DNA from: Mucilaginibacter gossypii
GTDB lineage: Bacteria; Bacteroidota; Bacteroidia; Sphingobacteriales; Sphingobacteriaceae
DNA length: 64,000 bases
Reading direction: 5' to 3'
NCBI RefSeq assembly: GCF_900100945.1
Contig: NZ_FNCG01000018.1
Coordinates: 83,618 to 147,617, forward strand
Shown here: piece by piece, positions 9,361-17,980 of the stretch
How the letters are laid out: every line of letters starts with the position of its first letter
Numbering within the stretch: the stretch's first letter is position 1
Notes under the pieces: generated by a model
What the model saw: only the letters and a program-made list of their open reading frames with translations
The model's database searches: none
What the model was told of the DNA's origin: nothing
Made by a program: the position numbers and the translations under genes

Positions 9361-11135
9361 TATGCAAACAAATCACTCGCCTTATGCTGTTCAATAATCA
9401 CAGCCCTGTATTTTGATAGCAATGCCGATTTGGATATAAAGCCGATAAAAACGTCATCTTTTACCACCGGTAACTGCCATACGTCAATGGCATCAAAGGT
9501 GTCCATAACGCTGCTGGCCGGTTGATCATAATCAATTATAGCCGGTGGTTCAATCATGATATCGGCTATATTTTCATCCGCGATATCTTTATTGAACAAG
9601 CGCCGGCGAATGTCGTCTATCAATACAACACCTTCAAGGCTTCCGTCGCCTTTAAGCACCGGGAAAATATTAGCATCGGTTTTGGCCAGTACCTGGTAAA
9701 ATTCGCCAACCGGCATTTGTTTATCAACCGGGGTGTATTTGCGGTTAATGATGCTATCAAGCATTATACTGTTAAGCATGCCATAATCCTGCCCCGGGTG
9801 AATATTATTATGATGAATCAGCTGGCTCCAGTACATATTATGGGGCGATGAGTAACGCGATATGATGTATGACATAGCTGATACGATCATGAGCGGGATA
9901 AACAGCACATATCCACCGGTAATTTCGGCTATCAAAAATATAGCAGTTAAGGGTGCATGCAATACACCGGCCAGGGCCCCCGCCATACCCACCGCAATAA
10001 AATTAACCGTATTTAAATGTATCAGCCCGGTTTGATTAACCCCATAAGCCACAAACAAGCCCAGGAAAGCGCCGGTAAATACCGTAGGTGCAAATGTACC
10101 GCCATTGCCACCGGCACCAATGGTAATACCCGCAGCAATGATCTTGGTAAACACGAGTGCCCCTATAAATAACAGCATGATAAGCGGTTCGGAAAGCCAG
10201 TTGGCAAAAAAGCTTTCTTCCTTTAATACATTGATATTACCATTTAAAATTTCGGTGAGATAATGATACCCCTCGCCAAACAATTGAGGAAACACAGCAA
10301 TGATCAACCCTAATATCACACCGCCACCAACTGCCCTCACATATCGGTTTTGTTTTTTAAGGATCCCTCCTTCAAGTTTACCCCCTACTTTGGATATGTA
10401 TATCGCTATCCATCCGCTTAATATGCCAAGCAGCACGTAAAATGGCAGGGCGTTCATTGCCCAGCCTTCGGTAACCAGATGGAACAATTGCCCCGAGTAT
10501 AATAATTTGGAAACCACAACTCCTGTAGCGGAGGCTATTAATAAAGGTATAAAGGTGGGAATGGTGATCTCTCCTATTAATATCTCTAACGAAAAAAGCA
10601 CCCCGGCAATAGGGCTGTTAAATACAGCAGCTATGCCCGCCGAACATCCTGCAGCCAACAATACCGTTTTTTCATAGGGTGTAAGCTTAAAAAACTTACC
10701 TACGTTTGAACCGATAGCTGTACCCGTACAAACAATAGGCGCCTCCAACCCTGCCGAGCCACCGAAACCTATGGTTAACGAACTGGTTATTAAATGCGAA
10801 TAAATATTATTGGCTTTGATGTTTGAACGGTTCTTTTTGATATTGATGAGCACCTTACCTATCCCTTTTTCAATCTTATCGCGATTGATCAGGTGCTGAT
10901 ACAGCACCGTACCCAAAATGCCTATTGCAGGTAAAAACACATATGCTATATGATAATACAGGTGCGAAGAGATATTCCGGCTTAACTCTTCCATTAAATG
11001 CACTAAAAACTTAAGGGCAACGGCGGCCAGTCCGCCCATAAAACCTACAAACACGCTGCAATAAATTAAAAAGTTACGTTGACTATTGCGTTTTAACCGC
11101 CAGCGGTTTATTTTGTAGGAAAGCGTTTTTAACAT
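9360..11135 (-). CDS. ClC-type voltage-gated chloride channel/antiporter with CBS pair
   Basis: A 591-residue inner-membrane ClC protein. The transmembrane core (about 20-430) carries the anion-filter motif GFGGSAGLEAP (123-133) with E131 at the gating-glutamate position, and the later GAGGNGGTFAPTVF motif. The C-terminal 140 residues hold two CBS modules (start near 455), which in this family bind adenine nucleotides and tune gating. The motif reads GxExP rather than the common GREGP, a modest divergence. It may act as a Cl-/H+ exchanger or a channel; sequence alone does not decide. Confidence 0.92.
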   Translation of the reverse strand: MLKTLSYKINRWRLKRNSQRNFLIYCSVFVGFMGGLAAVALKFLVHLMEELSRNISSHLYYHIAYVFLPAIGILGTVLYQHLINRDKIEKGIGKVLINIKKNRSNIKANNIYSHLITSSLTIGFGGSAGLEAPIVCTGTAIGSNVGKFFKLTPYEKTVLLAAGCSAGIAAVFNSPIAGVLFSLEILIGEITIPTFIPLLIASATGVVVSKLLYSGQLFHLVTEGWAMNALPFYVLLGILSGWIAIYISKVGGKLEGGILKKQNRYVRAVGGGVILGLIIAVFPQLFGEGYHYLTEILNGNINVLKEESFFANWLSEPLIMLLFIGALVFTKIIAAGITIGAGGNGGTFAPTVFTGAFLGLFVAYGVNQTGLIHLNTVNFIAVGMAGALAGVLHAPLTAIFLIAEITGGYVLFIPLMIVSAMSYIISRYSSPHNMYWSQLIHHNNIHPGQDYGMLNSIMLDSIINRKYTPVDKQMPVGEFYQVLAKTDANIFPVLKGDGSLEGVVLIDDIRRRLFNKDIADENIADIMIEPPAIIDYDQPASSVMDTFDAIDVWQLPVVKDDVFIGFISKSALLSKYRAVIIEQHKASDLFA

Positions 11136-11339
11136 AAGAAGTATATACTACCAATTCTGCTGATGAAGAGTTATGAGCGCGAATTGTTTTCAATTAAGCT
11201 GATAAAACAGACCAATGACATGTATTAGTCTATTTGTTACAAATTAACACAATTCAGGGCAATTTATATTCATTAAAGTAAATAGAGGTTAATTTACAAC
11301 AACTAATTAATTATTAAACTTGCGCCTATAGCTTATTAT

Positions 11340-11504
11340 ATGTCTTTAAGAAACCAACAGATTGAACACTGGTTTAATCGAAAATACGACGTAAAGCCTA
11401 AAGCCGGCTTTAGAAAATGGTTAAAAAAGCAGCGGAACCGAAAAATAAGACAATCACCTAAAACCGAAATACCAGACATCAAGTATGAAGGATGGGAATA
11501 TTAA
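11340..11504 (+). CDS. Small basic protein (54 aa) of unknown function
   Basis: An open frame ATG 11340 to TAA 11504 encodes 54 residues rich in Lys/Arg with aromatic residues (EHWFNRKYDVKPKAGFRKW, then KKQRNRKIRQ, ending YEGWEY). The composition is not random: it has a Trp/Tyr-containing N-terminal half and a strongly basic centre, suggesting nucleic-acid or membrane binding. It stands alone between the divergent clc and purM genes. No family recognised; the coding call rests on composition. Confidence 0.45.
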   Translation: MSLRNQQIEHWFNRKYDVKPKAGFRKWLKKQRNRKIRQSPKTEIPDIKYEGWEY

Positions 11505-11677
11505 AAACTCCCTGTTAAAATTCGCCGATTTCAAATTATCTATAATAGTAGTTGCAACCACAGCTATTCCATAATTTTTTAAGTCTAAAACACATTACAG
11601 TTTTGGCACTACAAGTATAATGCTCCTAAGTCCCCGACTTCAGATAGCTGAGGTAAGGAAATTAAGGTTAATAGCAT

Positions 11678-11685
11678 TATATTTG
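11678..11685 (+). promoter_or_regulatory. Candidate -7 box of purM abutting the start codon
   Basis: TATATTTG matches the Bacteroidota -7 consensus TAnnTTTG and lies three bases before the preferred purM ATG (11689), which would give a leaderless or nearly leaderless mRNA. No clear -33 TTG was found. Confidence 0.35.
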
Positions 11686-11688
11686 CCC

Positions 11689-12870
11689 ATGATTTCTTCG
11701 CAAAGATATGATCAGCGTGGCGTATCAGCCTCCAAAGATGACGTGCACAATGCCATAAAAAATATCGACAAGGGCATTTTCCCAAAAGCTTTCTGCAAAA
11801 TAGTACCCGATATCTTAACCAACGATCCTGAGTATTGCAATATTATGCATGCCGATGGTGCCGGTACCAAATCGTCCCTGGCGTATACCTACTGGAAAGA
11901 GACAGGCGATATCTCTGTATGGCGCGGCATAGCCCAGGATGCCATCATCATGAACCTTGATGATTTGCTTTGCGTTGGCGCTACTGATAACATCCTGCTG
12001 TCATCAACCATCGGCCGCAATAAAGGCCTCATTCCCGGCGAAGTTATCGCCGCAATCATTAATGGCACCGAAGAAATTTTAGCCGAACTGCGCGGGGCAG
12101 GCATAGGCATCTACTCCACCGGCGGCGAAACTGCCGATGTGGGTGACCTGGTACGTACCATCATTGTTGATTCGACGGTTACCTGCCGTATGAAACGTGA
12201 AGATGTGATATCTAACCACCGTATTGAGCCCGGCGATGTAATTGTAGGGCTTGCCTCATACGGCCAGGCTACTTATGAAAAAGAATACAACGGCGGCATG
12301 GGCTCAAACGGCCTTACATCTGCCCGCCATGATGTGTTTAATAAAACCATCGCCGATAAATTCCCCGAAAGCTATGACGCGGCCATCCCTTACGAGCTGA
12401 TCTTTTCGGGCAGTAAAAACCTTACCGACGCTATTGACATTGGCAACGGTGAAACCGTAACGGCAGGCAAGCTTGTTTTAAGTGCGACCCGTACCTACGC
12501 GCCAATCATTAAGCAAATACTTGATGGCTACCGCAGCCAGGTTCATGGCATGGTACATTGCAGCGGCGGCGCGCAAACCAAAGTATTGCATTTTGTAGAA
12601 GGTTTGCATATTATAAAAGACAACCTGTTCCCTGTACCACCATTGTTTAAACTCATTCACGAGGAATCAAAAACCAGCTGGCAGGAAATGTACAAGGTAT
12701 TTAATATGGGACATCGCATGGAGCTTTACGTGCCTGAAGCTATAGCTGCTGATCTGATCAATATTTCAAAAAGCTTTGGTGTTGATGCGCAGGTTATTGG
12801 CCGTGTAGAAAAGGCAGATACTAAAAAAGTAACCGTGACATCGGAGTTTGGAGTGTTTGAGTACGAGTAA
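11689..12870 (+). CDS. purM: Phosphoribosylformylglycinamidine cyclo-ligase (AIR synthase)
   Basis: AIR synthase of the fifth step of de novo purine synthesis (FGAM + ATP to AIR). The 393-residue form starting MISSQRYDQRGVSASK matches the start of Bacteroidota PurM proteins; the frame is open upstream to an alternative start at 11620, but those residues do not look like the family. Visible motifs are HADGAGTKSSLAY (substrate loop), QDAIIMNLDDLLCVGA and the Gly-rich GIYSTGGETADVGD, then GMVHCSGGAQTKVLHF in the C-terminal domain. It has no purine-gene neighbours here, so it is an unlinked biosynthetic gene. Confidence 0.9.
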   Translation: MISSQRYDQRGVSASKDDVHNAIKNIDKGIFPKAFCKIVPDILTNDPEYCNIMHADGAGTKSSLAYTYWKETGDISVWRGIAQDAIIMNLDDLLCVGATDNILLSSTIGRNKGLIPGEVIAAIINGTEEILAELRGAGIGIYSTGGETADVGDLVRTIIVDSTVTCRMKREDVISNHRIEPGDVIVGLASYGQATYEKEYNGGMGSNGLTSARHDVFNKTIADKFPESYDAAIPYELIFSGSKNLTDAIDIGNGETVTAGKLVLSATRTYAPIIKQILDGYRSQVHGMVHCSGGAQTKVLHFVEGLHIIKDNLFPVPPLFKLIHEESKTSWQEMYKVFNMGHRMELYVPEAIAADLINISKSFGVDAQVIGRVEKADTKKVTVTSEFGVFEYE

Positions 12871-12889
12871 ATAATAACGACATAAATTT

Positions 12890-13579
12890 ATGCTGAGGTT
12901 TTTGGCTACTTTGTCCCCATTAAAATTATGGGCGATATTTTTAGCCGAAAACCTTTTTGTTACTACCCTGGCCCTGCTATTCGGATGGTTGATCTTAAAA
13001 CTATCCAACAAACCAATAAAATGGGCAAGCCGAAACGAGATTCTGGTATGCATGTTAACCAATGCCATCAACACAGCGATCACCTATGCCGGTTATTGGC
13101 TTTTTAAGCACAACTATATAACACTCACGTTCCAGTTAAAGTGGTACACCCTTCTTGATTTCTTGCTCTTATTTATGCTGATGGACCTGGCCATGTTCAT
13201 TTTCCATTACTTCATCCACCACTCAGTTATTTATAAAGCGATCCACAAATTTCACCATCATTACACCGATCCTATCCCTATCGACCTGTTTGTTCTCCAT
13301 CCTGTTGAAACCATTGGCTTTGGCTCTTTATGGCTTGTAATATTGGCTCTTTATGGTTTCAATTTCTATGCGGTACTGATTTACCTTACAGCCAATGTAT
13401 TTTTCGGTATCATGGGCCATTTAGGTATCGAACCCGTTCCTGCCTCTGTTCGAAAAATGGCTCCTTTTAAATATTTAGGTACACCCTCTTTTCACCATCG
13501 GCATCACCTGGAAATTGATTTTAATTTCGGCTTTTATACCAACATCTGGGATAGGTTATTTAAAACTTATAAGCCTTAA
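12890..13579 (+). CDS. Sterol desaturase / fatty acid hydroxylase family membrane protein
   Basis: A 229-residue membrane protein with at least four hydrophobic segments and the di-iron histidine clusters of the fatty acid hydroxylase superfamily: HYFIHH (106-111), HKFHHH (119-124) and HHRHH (202-206). These bind a di-iron centre that hydroxylates or desaturates lipids or carotenoids in the inner membrane. It starts 19 bases after purM on the same strand, so the two may be cotranscribed without sharing a pathway. The exact substrate cannot be told from sequence. Confidence 0.85.
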   Translation: MLRFLATLSPLKLWAIFLAENLFVTTLALLFGWLILKLSNKPIKWASRNEILVCMLTNAINTAITYAGYWLFKHNYITLTFQLKWYTLLDFLLLFMLMDLAMFIFHYFIHHSVIYKAIHKFHHHYTDPIPIDLFVLHPVETIGFGSLWLVILALYGFNFYAVLIYLTANVFFGIMGHLGIEPVPASVRKMAPFKYLGTPSFHHRHHLEIDFNFGFYTNIWDRLFKTYKP

Positions 13580-13608
13580 AACAATAAGCTTATAAGCTCA
13601 CCTTTTAT

Positions 13609-13645
13609 AAAAAAAAAGCCGGAGGCGATGCAAATGCTCCCGGCT
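13609..13645 (-). terminator. Terminator for the small membrane protein gene
   Basis: On the minus strand the stem AGCCGGGAG/CTCCGGCT (one bulge) is followed by a run of nine T. It could also stop plus-strand transcripts of the hydroxylase gene, though with no T-run on that side. Confidence 0.75.
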
Positions 13646-13675
13646 ATAATTGGTTAAATCGAATTTTATCCTTGC

Positions 13676-14086
13676 TTATATGTTCAACGACACCTCATAT
13701 GGTATGCGCTTAGAATTATCTTTTTTAACCAGGCAGATGATCCACATAATTATAAAGGGAATCATCGAGACTGCCAAATCCGGCGCTATTAATAAAAAGA
13801 TGACCGTATTTGTGCAAACCGTTAACAGAAAACACGCCGGAATAAAGATCAAAAAGACTTTATAATACTTTGATGATCTTATGAAGGGCAGCGCTAACAA
13901 TCCAAGGTGAAACAACACTAAAAGTGAGATATTTAGTTGATTCCAAAAGCTATTTCCGGGGTTTAATATATCTTTCAATAACGTAAATTCAAACGACACA
14001 ATTGACATAGTAAAGCCTAAGTGTATGGAGAAGCCGATTAAAAAACTAAAGAGGATGAGCACGATGATTTTGATATTTGTTTTCAT
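13676..14086 (-). CDS. Small four-helix membrane protein of unknown function
   Basis: A 136-residue protein with about four hydrophobic helices (near 7-28, 50-68, 78-98 and 102-120) and a short charged tail (KKDNSKRIPYEV). No family recognised. It has its own terminator. A perfect 46-bp palindrome lies 48 bases upstream of its ATG, which suggests control by a dimeric DNA-binding protein. Confidence 0.55.
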   Translation of the reverse strand: MKTNIKIIVLILFSFLIGFSIHLGFTMSIVSFEFTLLKDILNPGNSFWNQLNISLLVLFHLGLLALPFIRSSKYYKVFLIFIPACFLLTVCTNTVIFLLIAPDLAVSMIPFIIMWIICLVKKDNSKRIPYEVSLNI

Positions 14087-14134
14087 AAGTGATAAAATTT
14101 AAGTATTATTCAAATATAAAACATAATTCAAAAC

Positions 14135-14180
14135 AAAGTTAATGTATTGGTTAATAATTATTAACCAATACATTAACTTT
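14135..14180. promoter_or_regulatory. Perfect 46-bp AT-rich palindrome
   Basis: Each half (for example GTTAATGTATTGGTTAATAA on the left) is the exact reverse complement of the other with no spacer. It sits upstream of the membrane protein gene (ATG 14086) and downstream of the TonB-receptor terminator. There is no T-run, so an operator or cruciform is more likely than a terminator. Confidence 0.6.
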
Positions 14181-14225
14181 CACTCACTATGAAATAATAT
14201 AAATATATAATCAAATTATTTCTAA

Positions 14226-14259
14226 CGAAAAAAGCCCCGGTCAAATTGACCGGGGCTTT
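14226..14259 (-). terminator. Strong terminator after the TonB-dependent receptor
   Basis: A perfect inverted repeat AAAGCCCCGGTCAA/TTGACCGGGGCTTT with a one-base centre continues into TTTT on the minus strand, 20 bases past the receptor stop. Confidence 0.9.
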
Positions 14260-14279
14260 AAATCATATGGTAAATTCAA

Positions 14280-17200
14280 TTAGTTAAAGAGATACCTTAA
14301 ACCAATTTGAGCTTGCCAGCGTGATACCTGCGAAATACCGTTACCAAAAGTTGATGTAAGCGGGATTTGGTTTTTATCATCAAAGTAAGGGAACGAGAAT
14401 GTTGGCTTACCAATGTTAGGATCATTAGGGTTAGCATTGTTAGCGTATAAACCTTTAAATGATAACGGGCTTGTACGGTTAACAAATTTAAAGTTACCCC
14501 AGTTCCTGTTCAGGAAATTACCAAGGTTAATAATGTTAAACTCAAACTGTAAGGTGTTTTTAACTTTACCGGTTGAAGCATATAAATCTTGAGTGAAGTT
14601 AAAGTTAACCAGGTGAAAGTATGGCAATACCAAAGCATTACGCTTAGCATATTGACCGCGGTGTTTGCTCAGGTATGGGTCCTGGTTAATAAACGCGTTC
14701 AACTGCTGGTAAGTTTGGTCAACAGTACGAGGGTCATTTAAGTTATCTTTTACCAACACGATATCACTTGCATCTTTAGGGATGTACATCAAATCGTTGG
14801 TAGTTTGACCGTCACCATTCAAGTCGCCATTATAAGTGTATGAAGCAACACCGTTGTTAGCACTTTCGTAAGTTAAACCAACCGAAGTAGTAAGGTGTTT
14901 GATATAATCCTTACGGAATGATACCGAAGCGATGATACGGTTTGGCTGGTAAAAGTTAGCATATGAAGTAACATCAGCGTTTGGATCGCCGGATACAACA
15001 CGGTCTCTCCAGGTTGACTGGGCGATAGAACCACCGTCATTAACCGAGCGTGAATCAGAGTGAGTGTAAGCTATGTTAAAGTAAAGCTCTTTAAACGTTC
15101 TTTGTAACTGGCCGGTAACGCTGTAAGTATAACCTTTGCTGGTGTTTTTCATCAGGATAGCGTCGGTAATATTAGGTACCGCCGCTGTGTTACCACCCTG
15201 GGCAGCAGGGATTGAAGGATAAACAGTAGTACTGCTGTAACGGATCCGGTTATCATTACCCTTTAAAGCCTGACCTGATGTAGGCAACGCAAGGTTAACA
15301 AAATATACCGAGTTGATATCTTTTGAATAGATACCTTCTAAAGTACCGATAATGCCTAATGGCAATTTTTGGTCTAAAGCCAGGTTTAAACGGAAGTTTG
15401 ATGGGAATTTGAAATTCCTGTCGGTAACAACCAGGTTATATGAAGTGTTTGCAGCAGCCCCAGTTGGCCTGTTTTTATTAACATCCGGGCTGAAAACCAA
15501 ACGGGGGTCGGTTGGTAATACACCACCGGCACCAGGCACAATGCTGTATGAACCAAACTGTACACCATTGTTGCTGGCCTGGTTTGATATATATACATAA
15601 GGAACCGGACCGGTAAAGATACCTGCACCACCACGAACTTGTGTGCTGGCATCGCCGTTAACATCCCAGTTAAAGCCTACCCTTGGTGAAATTTGAATAT
15701 TCGTTTTAGGGAACTGTGAAGTATTGATCTTGTAACCGTCCCTGAAACCCGTTAACGCTGCTGCATTGGTATTATACTGGCTGTCAGTATTGTAAACCGG
15801 TAAATCAAAACGAATACCGTAAGTTAATTTAAAGTTGTCGTTAACTGTCCATTTGTCCTGAGCATAAGCGCCGATGGTATATGATTTTACAATAGCAAAC
15901 GGGAACGAGCCATCAGGCAAAGCTGAATAACGGAAATCGTAGCGGGTTGCGGTTGGCAAGCCTTGTTTAGCCGAAGCGTAAAAATCATCTAAGCTTTTAA
16001 AACGGTAACCACCATAGTAGTTAGGAGCGAACCCATTTTTAAATTTATTCGACTCATATGATAAGCCAAAGTTAAGCTCGTGTTTACCCTTGTAAAGGGT
16101 TAAGTTATCAGATGCCTGCCAGGTATCGGTATTCAATACGTTGTTGGCAGTAAATGGCTCATAACCAAATGAGGTTAAAGTAGTACCATTAGGGTTTTGG
16201 ATATCAACCAATGGGAATGAACCACCGCCCGGAGACTGGCGGAAATCGCGCAGGGCCTGGTAACCTACAGTTAATTTATTGGCAAGGTTTGAGCTGATAC
16301 GGGTGTTCAACTCGGCAATACCAATATTGAAGTTGTTGTTGATGGTATAGTAAGATGAAAAGAACGGCAACGAAGTGCTGCTTGGTGCACGACCACCTGT
16401 AGGCGCACCTGAACTGCTTGGAGGCACATCACGGAAAGATTTCAAATAGAAATATTTCAATGACAAGGTATTATTTTTGTCGATATTCCAATCCAATTTG
16501 GCAGCGATCTTATCTGATTGCGTACGTAACTGGTAGTTTTCAAAAGCGCCAGGATTATAACCATAAGTAGTTTTAAGGAAGGTAGACAGGGCTGTCAAAT
16601 CAGCATAAGATGCTTGTGAAATACTACCGCCGGCAGTTTGGCCATCGCGTAAAGCGGTGTAAGAAGTAGCCGGATCTTTGATCCTTTCCTGCTCGCCTGA
16701 TACAAAGAAGAATAATTTGTTTTTGATGATCGGGCCACCTAAGCTGATACCACGTTGGTTATAATCAACTGTTGGTTTTTGAACATCGGTAGTAAGCGTA
16801 TGTAAACCTACTAAACCAGCCGAGCGTTTGTAGTAGTAAACGCTACCTTTAAATTCGTTGGTACCCGATTTGGTTACGGTATTGATACCGGTACCGGCAA
16901 AACGGCCCTGGCTAACGTCGAAAGGAGATACAGAAACCTGGATCTGCTCAATCGCGTCTAATGAAATTGGCTGTGAGTTTGCCTGGCCACCTAAGGTGTT
17001 TGATAAACCAAACGAGTTATTGAACAAGGCACCGTCAACAGTTAAGTTGTTACCATTACCGTTACGACCGCCAAATGATGTACCATTTGCAGTAGGAGTT
17101 AATTTAGTGTAATCATAAATTGACCTGCTGATAGTTGGTAAACGATCGATCTGGGCGCGGTTAATAATCTCCTGAGAACCTGTTCTTGAAGTATTAATAA

Positions 17201-17582
17201 CCTTGTTCTGTACACCCGAAACCACAACTTCCTTAAGTTCGGTATTGGTTGGTGCAAGTTTAGCGTTGATCTTAAAGTCCTGACCTAATGATAACGTTAT
17301 GTTATCCTGGCTGAAGGTATTAAAACCAATAAATTTAAAACTGATAGTGTACGGACCACCAACACGGATGTTTGGTAAGTTGTAACGGCCGTCGGCGCGG
17401 CTAACAGTTGAATAATTAGTACCTGTGGGTGTGTGTAACGCGGTAATGGTTACACCAGGGAGTGGTAATCCCTTTTCATCAACCACTGTACCAGACATGC
17501 TACTTGTAGTAACGTTTTGCGCGAACGCAAAGTTTAGTGTGAGCAGCGAAAAAATGAATAAAAGAAGGTAATGCTTCCTCAT
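14280..17582 (-). CDS. TonB-dependent outer-membrane receptor, Oar-like, with carboxypeptidase regulatory-like domain
   Basis: An 1100-residue receptor. A signal peptide (1-21, ending FAFAQ) is followed by a CarboxypepD_reg-like domain (about 28-115: SGTVVDEKGLPLPGVTITAL). The plug domain comes next (about 120-230; RTGSQEIINRAQIDRLPT, GRNGNGNNLTVDGALFNN), and the rest is a 22-strand barrel ending in LRYLFN. Its repeated asparagine-rich loops and Oar-like strands are typical of receptors not paired with a SusD protein, and no susD gene is adjacent. Substrate is unknown. It needs TonB energy, and one TonB-like gene lies at the window start. Confidence 0.93.
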   Translation of the reverse strand: MRKHYLLLFIFSLLTLNFAFAQNVTTSSMSGTVVDEKGLPLPGVTITALHTPTGTNYSTVSRADGRYNLPNIRVGGPYTISFKFIGFNTFSQDNITLSLGQDFKINAKLAPTNTELKEVVVSGVQNKVINTSRTGSQEIINRAQIDRLPTISRSIYDYTKLTPTANGTSFGGRNGNGNNLTVDGALFNNSFGLSNTLGGQANSQPISLDAIEQIQVSVSPFDVSQGRFAGTGINTVTKSGTNEFKGSVYYYKRSAGLVGLHTLTTDVQKPTVDYNQRGISLGGPIIKNKLFFFVSGEQERIKDPATSYTALRDGQTAGGSISQASYADLTALSTFLKTTYGYNPGAFENYQLRTQSDKIAAKLDWNIDKNNTLSLKYFYLKSFRDVPPSSSGAPTGGRAPSSTSLPFFSSYYTINNNFNIGIAELNTRISSNLANKLTVGYQALRDFRQSPGGGSFPLVDIQNPNGTTLTSFGYEPFTANNVLNTDTWQASDNLTLYKGKHELNFGLSYESNKFKNGFAPNYYGGYRFKSLDDFYASAKQGLPTATRYDFRYSALPDGSFPFAIVKSYTIGAYAQDKWTVNDNFKLTYGIRFDLPVYNTDSQYNTNAAALTGFRDGYKINTSQFPKTNIQISPRVGFNWDVNGDASTQVRGGAGIFTGPVPYVYISNQASNNGVQFGSYSIVPGAGGVLPTDPRLVFSPDVNKNRPTGAAANTSYNLVVTDRNFKFPSNFRLNLALDQKLPLGIIGTLEGIYSKDINSVYFVNLALPTSGQALKGNDNRIRYSSTTVYPSIPAAQGGNTAAVPNITDAILMKNTSKGYTYSVTGQLQRTFKELYFNIAYTHSDSRSVNDGGSIAQSTWRDRVVSGDPNADVTSYANFYQPNRIIASVSFRKDYIKHLTTSVGLTYESANNGVASYTYNGDLNGDGQTTNDLMYIPKDASDIVLVKDNLNDPRTVDQTYQQLNAFINQDPYLSKHRGQYAKRNALVLPYFHLVNFNFTQDLYASTGKVKNTLQFEFNIINLGNFLNRNWGNFKFVNRTSPLSFKGLYANNANPNDPNIGKPTFSFPYFDDKNQIPLTSTFGNGISQVSRWQAQIGLRYLFN

Positions 17583-17619
17583 AAATTGCTTTTTTAATTA
17601 TACGTTTAATTAATTGGCG

Positions 17620-17647
17620 CAAAGATAATTAATGAACTAATTACCAA
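17620..17647 (-). promoter_or_regulatory. Candidate promoter of the TonB-dependent receptor
   Basis: On the minus strand TTG (17647-17645), 17 bases, then TATCTTTG (17627-17620) fits the Bacteroidota -33/-7 pattern TTTG and TAnnTTTG. It gives a leader of about 30 bases to the ATG at 17582. Confidence 0.55.
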
Positions 17648-17943
17648 TGTTAAGTTAACGTTAACAATTATTATATATTTATCAACATTTTACATTATAA
17701 GTATAAAAACCATAAAACAATCGCCAAAAACAATGAAAATATTACAAATAATATAGTTTAAATCATATCGGAGCTTAACGGTTACATTACACCATTTGCT
17801 TTTATGACACAGCGCAGATATAAATAACCCAAGGCAGGTAATATATACCGGCAGTACATTTTTTGATTTCAGCCCTTTTCCTTAGCTTTGGCATTCAAAA
17901 AATAGGCGCTGCGGAAAAACCACAAAAATCCGCGCAGCTTATT

Positions 17944-17951
17944 TACCTTTG
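17944..17951 (+). promoter_or_regulatory. Candidate -7 box of lpdA
   Basis: TACCTTTG matches TAnnTTTG and lies 29 bases before the lpdA ATG. A -33 element is not obvious. Confidence 0.45.
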
Positions 17952-17980
17952 AAACGAAATTAAAGTATATCAATAATAAT

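Larger units (their letters stand above)
17583..17980. other. 398-bp divergent intergenic region (receptor / lpdA)
   Basis: AT-rich, no coding frame. It includes GTTAAGTTAACGTTAAC at 17649-17665, a short palindromic motif upstream of the receptor promoter, and the two promoter boxes listed separately. Confidence 0.5.
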
